This document shows positions 47,866-64,000 of a stretch of DNA of 64,000 nt, piece after piece. The position numbers were made by a program, and so were the translations under genes. Positions within the stretch are counted from its first letter, which is position 1. Every line of letters begins with the position of its first letter. The notes beneath the pieces are model-generated. The model searched no databases. It was not told the DNA's origin and was given only the letters and a program-made list of their open reading frames with translations. The stretch lies in contig OX578277.1 in NCBI GenBank assembly GCA_951217055.1, positions 11,120,834-11,184,833 on the forward strand. The letters run 5' to 3'. Source of the DNA: Gerris lacustris. Its lineage: Eukaryota > Arthropoda > Insecta > Hemiptera > Gerridae.

Positions 47866-48895
47866 ACCCCAATAATTACAGACATTTAGGTTATTATTTT
47901 TTTCAGTGAATCACATCCGAGTGGTTTACCAATAGTAACTATATGATAAGAAATCAGTTTAAAAATAAAACAGGCAAAATAAATTTGTATCAAAATATGT
48001 ACCAAGTTAAATATATTGACAATAAACTTATCCATTTTGATATTTAAGTTTTCTCAACTTATTCTCTGAGAGTAAGTTTAGTAAAATATCAGTTGATGTG
48101 ACTTACTCAAAAGGAGAATAATCTTTAAACAACTAACAATAATTTAAAATTATATAAAATAAATATCATTTAAAGATTACTACCCTGTAATTATCCGCAG
48201 TCATTACATAAATTGTGTAATAAATAAGATAAATAAATATATATATAGCATAGGATTTTTTAAAAAAAATAATTACATAAATTATGACATAAGATAAATA
48301 AATTTATATAAGTAGGATAGGATTTTTTTTAAATTTTTTTTATGTGTTTTTAAAAGCTAGTCCACGCCTACTCTTAAATGAATACTAAAGTAGAGGCAAC
48401 GCCACTTCGACCTGAAAACCTGGCTGTATAAAAACAGTCTTACTGGTCATGTTTATTTTTATTTATTAATATTTTTAGGGCGGAGGGGGGGGGGGGACTA
48501 GTTAAGGTACTCGGATGGAAATCCCACTTTTTTGAACACTTATAGATCAGCTTCTGTAATAGATAGAGATATGGGGTTTGCGGGGTCTGAAAACTACATT
48601 CGTCTACTTTAAATTTAATATCTATAACTTTAAAAACTATTGGGTGGATGCCACGCAATGACGGTTTGAAATAGGGTCTTAAAAAAAGTCGTTGTCTGTG
48701 TCCGGGTAGTAATCGTTATCTGGTATTATAGTTTTTATCTCCAGTAGGGACGAAATGTAACTTTTCAGGGCTAGATTATAGGTAATAATGTTGGTCTTTT
48801 CATCCCTGTTCTTAAAAACGGGGAAATAATGTGAAAACAGGGAAATAATGTAAAAACGGGATTATAATCCACGTTCGCCAACCTAATTATTTTGT
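47866..48895. other. Intergenic DNA, no gene seen
   Basis: AT-rich with a G-run at about 48484-48496. No coding or clear repeat structure. Confidence 0.3.
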
Positions 48896-48960
48896 AAATA
48901 GTAGAGAATGAATAGCAAATGTAGTGAATTGGTTGAAATCAGGTTGGCAACACTGCTTTT
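48896..48960 (+). repeat. Partial copy of the 38030 repeat
   Basis: TAGAGAATGAATAGCAAATG and GGTTGAAATCAGGTTGGCAA match 38020-38070. Confidence 0.55.
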
Positions 48961-49759
48961 AAACTCCCAGCTGTATACGCCGGGGAAGTGTGACGTCACT
49001 TACGTAAAAAAAGTGTGTTGTTACGTTGGCTAAGCTGCCCTGGCTCATATCAAACAATGTACTTCTGGGGTTTATCAGTGCTATTTTATTTTATTATTTT
49101 TTAATCAATTATTTGTTTTATCATCTATAATGTATACATTTATTGGCTTATTAATGATGTTACTGATACATGATAAGGTCAAAAACAGTTAAAAAAGCTT
49201 TTAATAGAGTAAAAAGAGCACATCTGTGAGTAAGTTATTTTACATCTTCTTCGAGTTATTTGTGAGGATTATTTGTTTTATTATCTAAAATGTATACATT
49301 TATTGGCTTATTAATGATGTTACTAATATATGATAAGGTTAGAAACGGTTAAAAAAGCTTTTAATAGAATGAAAAGAGGAAAAAACTATAAAATGGTTAC
49401 AGAACTCTAGTAAATAATGGTTTGTTATGAGCCAGCAAAGATAACCTGACGAAAAATCATGGAGGGCGCATGCCGTCACAGCAACCTTTGTCACTTTTAC
49501 GTAACCTCTCTGACGCGACGTATTGCGAGTCATCCTACGATGTTTTGTTTACTTTTGCTTAGCTTTCGTTGAACTTTATTTTTTTTATTACTTTAAAAGT
49601 GATTACTAATTGTTTAAAATCATTTAAATAGTTTATATTATTTAATTTCTTTTTTAATTCGTTTAATAAAGAAATACAAATGTTTTCTTTGTTGAATAAA
49701 TCTTATATAGCGCTTTTTCTGGAGATAAAATGTTGTATGTACCTCGAGAATAATGCATT

Positions 49760-49980
49760 AATTCCCTTGTTATAATTATCTCCCTCGGCTACGCCTCGGG
49801 AGCTAATTGGCATTAAACCCTCGGCTTCGCCTCGGGAATTAAGATACCTAATGCCCTCGGCTTCGCCTCGGGATTTAGTTACCTTGATTCCTTCGGCTTT
49901 GTCTCAGGAATCAACTCAGTCAGGCGGGAAATAATATCTTACATTATTCCTTAGGTGCATAAATAACTATTATAGAATAA
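49760..49980 (+). repeat. CCCTCGGCTTCGCCTCGGG hairpin repeat cluster
   Basis: Four to five spaced copies of CTCGGCTTCGCCTCGGGA or variants, bounded by TATAATTATCTCCCTCGGCT and CTTAGGTGCATAAATAACTA. Each unit can fold with a GGC/GCC stem and an outer CCC/GGG stem. Confidence 0.7.
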
Positions 49981-50961
49981 ATTACCATAAGGGAGAGGGG
50001 GAACAACATTGAAGATGTGTTAAGCACAATGTTGCCTGAAGTCTGGGCAATTCTCTTGCAAGTATTGAATTGTTTGCAAGGAGCGATGGGACGGGGCACC
50101 ATCTTGCATATTTAATAATAATAATTTGAACTCAAATTTATCAGCTGTTCAAATCCAAAATGGTGGATAATTCACGTAACGAGAATTTTTTTTTTTTTAA
50201 ATTTTGAGTGGAGTATCAAATGAAAGGTATTGAAGAGTAGATTACAAAAATATATAGCACTTGTAGAAAGTGTTTACTTTTCCATGGCATTCCCCCCCCC
50301 CCCCTCTTATACTAATTTCATGTTCAGAATACTAACGAAACCCTTTTTGCGTGAATCTTCACGTACAACCAATTTTTAATTTAAATTTAACTTCTAGCTG
50401 AATTTGCAATTTTTGTAATAATTTATCAGTAGTTTATAAACTAAGATACATTGAAATTATTTTACTTAGTGAAAATATCTATATGCTACAGATCATTTAC
50501 CCCCTCCCCCCTCCTCCCTTTATTTTATACTCCCCTTCTTCAGGATCGAATACTTTTCAAAAATTCCCTAATTAGTAAATTCCGACTACTGGAAAATCAT
50601 TCTTAAACTTTCAAGGAAAAGTAAAGGTTAATTTCTCCTTTAACTCCCCCCTCCCCCTCGAATTCCTGATGTTTTAACCCCGATATCTCATACACCCCCC
50701 CTAGGTTGGAATTAGAATTATGATTTATTAATATAAAAAGAATTCCTTCACTAAGTGTTAACTTCCTAGCTTCCGAAAATCAGTCTGGCCTCAATGCCCC
50801 TTCTTACTTTACTCTATTATACCCCCTTCCGTATTTCCTATCTTAGGGTTAAAATTTCTGTAAATCCTTTCTTGGCAGCCATTTTTTTTTTTTTTTTTAT
50901 TAAATAGAAATGGTCAACAAATGCAATTTAACTTGGTGCGCAGGCTTCCGCGGGTAGATTC
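49981..50961. other. Intergenic DNA, no gene seen
   Basis: C-rich runs (about 50289-50303, 50500-50520, 50645-50705) and a poly-T near 50883-50900. No gene is supported. Confidence 0.3.
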
Positions 50962-51176
50962 GTCATAAACAGCTTGGTTTCCGGCGAAATCCGCGTCACG
51001 ATGGGGTTGAAATCCGACGTTTCGCTTCCACTGCTGGAAGCATCTTCAGGGGTGTGGTGCATCGTGGTGTTGACTCAAAGCATATCCTCTCGAAGTATAT
51101 CCTGTGTTTGCTTGAAACGTCGGATTTCAACCCCTTCGTGACGTGGATTTCACCGGAAACCCAAGCTGTCCATGAC
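50962..51176. repeat. Foldback repeat with central CATCTTCAGG motif, copy 2
   Basis: Arms GTCATAAACAGCTTGGTTTC and inverse, with ATCCGACGTTTC and inverse inside. The minus-strand centre reads CTGAAGAT, then the stem GCTTCC/GGAAGC, then GAAACGTC. Same layout as 19952-20110. Confidence 0.7.
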
Positions 51177-52141
51177 AAATGCAATTTAAATGAGTTTATT
51201 TCACCTTTTCAAAGAAATGATAATAATGTTATAGTCAGAGGACTTATTTGAAAAATACGTAAATGACCACACCATCTTAAATCAAAATGGTAGATTATAA
51301 AACTTAAAAAAAAAAATAAAAAAATAAAAATATCTATGTCATAAATGGAAGCTAACATCCAAATTTTCCAAAAGTTTTCAGTGCAATAGGATTTCCGGAG
51401 ATATCGTTATATCAATTCTTCCGCCATCTTGAATCAAAATGGTGGAGAGATAGATCAGAGATAGATTTCTTAGCAAAAAACCTAAGGGAAACTAAAGAAA
51501 AATTTCTTGTTCATATATCCAGATATTCCAGAGATGTCGTGGCAGTAAGTCCCCTCCTGTTTTTTTGCTTTTATTTGACATAATATATTTTATTTATAAA
51601 ATTTATTATTTTAATTTATTTAAAGGAACATACCAAAAAGTTTGGTTGGTCAAATTTAAGTTGTTACATTATCAAAAAGCGAGGGTAGGGGGAGAGGGTA
51701 AGGAGGAAGAAGGAGTAAAAGTGTGAAAACAACACAAATAAATCCACAGCAGGTGGCATCCTCGACCAAATTTAATAAAAGTACCTAATCATGGAAACCT
51801 ACTTGTTTGTATATTGTAGATGATGTTTTGGCTAAGCTTTAGAATGTGGTAACCAATACCCTGTTTTTACCAGATTACACTTCGAAATTGAGATATTTTG
51901 AAGAGATTAATGCCCCTTCGACTTAAATTTTTATGAAATAAAGGAATATTAAAGCTTATAAACAAGTGATTATATCCCTTTGTCAAACCAGTGATAACAA
52001 TAGAATAAAAACATGTGTTGCGGGCTTGGTAACCGTATTCTAAAGCTGTTCCTTATGTTTTATAAAAGGAGGTGTGAACTAGGCTTTAAAAACATAATAA
52101 AATACAAATACATATACACAAATAAAGATTGTTTTTCCAAT
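51177..52141. other. 3' flank of the adenylyl cyclase gene
   Basis: On the minus strand this is the downstream (3' UTR) side of the cyclase. No clear AATAAA is seen close to the stop. No other gene seen. Confidence 0.35.
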
Positions 52142-61575
<9,434 letters not shown>

Positions 61576-61691
61576 CTAAATGAACATAAAAAATAGATAA
61601 GTGATAGATAATAGATAAATAAGTTTAACGCAATAGTTTTAAAACAGATTACATAATGTATTTTGTCCAATCTCCGAGTAATTGTCATTTC

Positions 61692-64000
61692 AGTACCGGT
61701 GAGAAGAGATCAAGTGTGAAAGAGAAACAGTCAGTGTAGGAGTTGAGACAGAGGTTTAAATCTCCTGACTTTAGTAAGTTTATTGTACAAAGCTAACTTT
61801 CAACTACAAATAGTCATCTTCAGTACCGGTGAGAAGAGATCAAGTGTGAAAGAGAAACAGTCAGTGTAGGAGTTGAGACAGAGGTTTAAATCTCCTGTCT
61901 TTAGTAAGTTTATTGTACAAACATAACTTTCAGCTACAAATAGTCATCTTCAGTACCGGTGAGAAGAGATCAAGTGTGAAAGAGAAACAGTCAGTGTAGG
62001 AGTTGAGACAGAGGTTTAAATCTCCTGTCTTTAGTAAGTTTATTGTACAAAGCTAACTTTCAACTACAAATAGTCATCTTCAGTACCGGTGAGAAGAGAT
62101 CAAGTGTGAAAGAGAAACAGTCAGTGTAGGAGTTGAGACAGAGGTTTAAATCTCCTGACTTTAGTAAGTTTATTGTACAAAGCTAACTTTCAACTACAAA
62201 TAGTCATCTTCAGTACCGGTGAGAAGAGATCAAGTGTGAAAGAGAAACAGTCAGTGTAGGAGTTGAGACAGAGGTTTAAATCTCCTGACTTTAGTAAGTT
62301 TATTGTACAAAGCTAACTTTCAACTACAAATAGTCATCTTCAGTACCGGTGAGAAGAGATCAAGTGTGAAAGAGAAACAGTCAGTGTAGGAGTTGAGACA
62401 GAGGTTTAAATCTCCTGTCTTTAGTAAGTTTATTGTACAAAGCTAACTTTCAACTACAAATAGTCACCTTCAGTACCGGTGAGAAGAGATCAAGTGTGAA
62501 AGAGAAACAGTCAGTGTAGGAGTTGAGACAGAGGTTTAAATCTCCTGTCTTTAGTAAGTTTATTGTACAAAGCTAACTTTCAACTACAAATAGTCACCTT
62601 CAGTACCGGTGAGAAGAGATCAAGTGTGAAAGAGAAACAGTCAGTGTAGGAGTTGAGACAGAGGTTTAAATCTCCTGTCTTTAGTAAGTTTATTGTACAA
62701 AGCTAACTTTCAACTACAAATAGTCATCTTCAGTACCGGTGAGAAGAGATCAAGTGTGAAAGAGAAACAGTCAGTGTAGGAGTTGAGACAGAGGTTTAAA
62801 TCTCCTGACTTTAGTAAGTTTATTGTACAAAGCTAACTTTCAACTACAAATAGTCATCTTCAGTACCGGTGAGAAGAGATCAAGTGTGAAAGAGAAACAG
62901 TCAGTGTAGGAGTTGAGACAGAGGTTTAAATCTCCTGTCTTTAGTAAGTTTATTGTACAAAGCTAACTTTCAACTACAAATAGTCATCTTCAGTACCGGT
63001 GAGAAGAGATCAAGTGTGAAAGAGAAACAGTCAGTGTAGGAGTTGAGACAGAGGTTTAAATCTCCTGTCTTTAGTAAGTTTATTGTACAAAGCTAACTTT
63101 CAACTACAAATAGTCACCTTCAGTACCGGTGAGAAGAGATCAAGTGTGAAAGAGAAACAGTCAGTGTAGGAGTTGAGACAGAGGTTTAAATCTCCTGTCT
63201 TTAGTAAGTTTATTGTACAAAGCTAACTTTCAACTACAAATAGTCACCTTCAGTACCGGTGAGAAGAGATCAAGTGTGAAAGAGAAACAGTCAGTGTAGG
63301 AGTTGAGACAGAGGTTTAAATCTCCTGTCTTTAGTAAGTTTATTGTACAAAGCTAACTTTCAACTACAAATAGTCATCTTCAGTACCGGTGAGAAGAGAT
63401 CAAGTGTGAAAGAGAAACAGTCAGTGTAGGAGTTGAGACAGAGGTTTAAATCTCCTGTCTTTAGTAAGTTTATTGTACAAAGCTAACTTTCAACTACAAA
63501 TAGTCACCTTCAGTACCGGTGAGAAGAGATCAAGTGTGAAAGAGAAACAGTCAGTGTAGGAGTTGAGACAGAGGTTTAAATCTCCTGTCTTTAGTAAGTT
63601 TATTGTACAAAGCTAACTTTCAACTACAAATAGTCACCTTCAGTACCGGTGAGAAGAGATCAAGTGTGAAAGAGAAACAGTCAGTGTAGGAGTTGAGACA
63701 GAGGTTTAAATCTCCTGTCTTTAGTAAGTTTATTGTACAAAGCTAACTTTCAACTACAAATAGTCACCTTCAGTACCGGTGAGAAGAGATCAAGTGTGAA
63801 AGAGAAACAGTCAGTGTGGAGTTGAGACAGAGGTTTAAATCTCCTGTCTTTAGTAAGTTTATTGTACAAAGCTAACTTTCAACTACAAATAGTCACCTTC
63901 AGTACCGGTGAGAAGAGATCAAGTGTGAAAGAGAAACAGTCAGTGTAGGAGTTGAGACAGAGGTTTAAATCTCCTGTCTTTAGTAAGTTTATTATACAAA
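61692..64000 (-). repeat. Satellite A, array 4 (continues past the window)
   Basis: About 18 copies at 130-bp steps from 61692 to the window end, very similar to each other. Sub-variants differ at GTCATCTT or GTCACCTT and at CTGTCTTTAG or CTGACTTTAG. One unit near 63810 lacks a base (AGTGTGGAG). It is in sense orientation of the cyclase and 116 nt before an exon acceptor. Confidence 0.96.

Overview
This 64-kb window is AT-rich, intron-rich and repeat-laden nuclear DNA from an animal, most likely an insect. The evidence is GT-AG spliced genes with phase-matched exons, a metazoan membrane adenylyl cyclase, a copia element primed by a half initiator tRNA, and many DNA-transposon relics (PIF/Harbinger, hAT, mariner, pogo) and tRNA-derived SINEs. 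I cannot name the species; a hemipteran would fit but is a guess. Most apparent open frames are shadows of satellites, microsatellites or transposons.

Three host genes can be rebuilt by joining exons whose splice sites and phases agree. (1) 54-18763 (+) is the 3' part (nine exons, 584 residues) of a protein with two C2H2 zinc fingers, a Ser/Thr/Pro-rich middle, a KEV tripeptide repeat and a basic Ser/Arg-rich tail. (2) 31791-34007 (+) is a complete four-exon gene for a 173-residue protein with two adjacent C2H2 fingers. (3) 52142-61575 (-) is the 3' part (eight exons, 394 residues) of a transmembrane adenylyl cyclase: the glycosylated loop, the last membrane spans and the whole C2 catalytic domain. 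Its 5' part lies beyond 64000.

The introns are filled with long tandem arrays. Satellite A (130 bp) occurs at 1239-1665, 13938-14924, 52292-52569 and 61692-64000, always in the sense orientation of the host gene, and three of the four arrays end 15-116 nt before a 3' splice site. Satellite B (149 bp) occurs at 9171-11395 and 17581-18070, just after 5' splice sites; every unit carries its own donor-like CAG|GTAAAG. Satellites C (126 bp) and D (30/60 bp) fill intron 1.

The intergenic blocks 18764-31140 and 34610-52140 hold mobile-element debris: PIF/Harbinger-like foldback elements with TAA target duplications (two keep transposase scraps), hAT elements with 8-bp duplications, a mariner broken by a LINE 3' end, a SINE with a 10-bp duplication, four Crypton-like copies with a conserved N-terminal reading frame, a near-perfect palindrome carrying an exon-like segment with splice sites, and a fold-back composite. 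A young, internally deleted copia element sits inside a Harbinger-like element inside a cyclase intron.

The most interesting signals are the placement of satellites at intron edges, the copia deletion derivative whose primer-binding site extends to about 30 nt of tRNA complementarity and supplies the ORF's ATG, the palindrome with a captured exon-like segment behind the second zinc-finger gene, and a recurrent CTGAAGA-stem-GAAA motif in satellite A and two foldback repeats.
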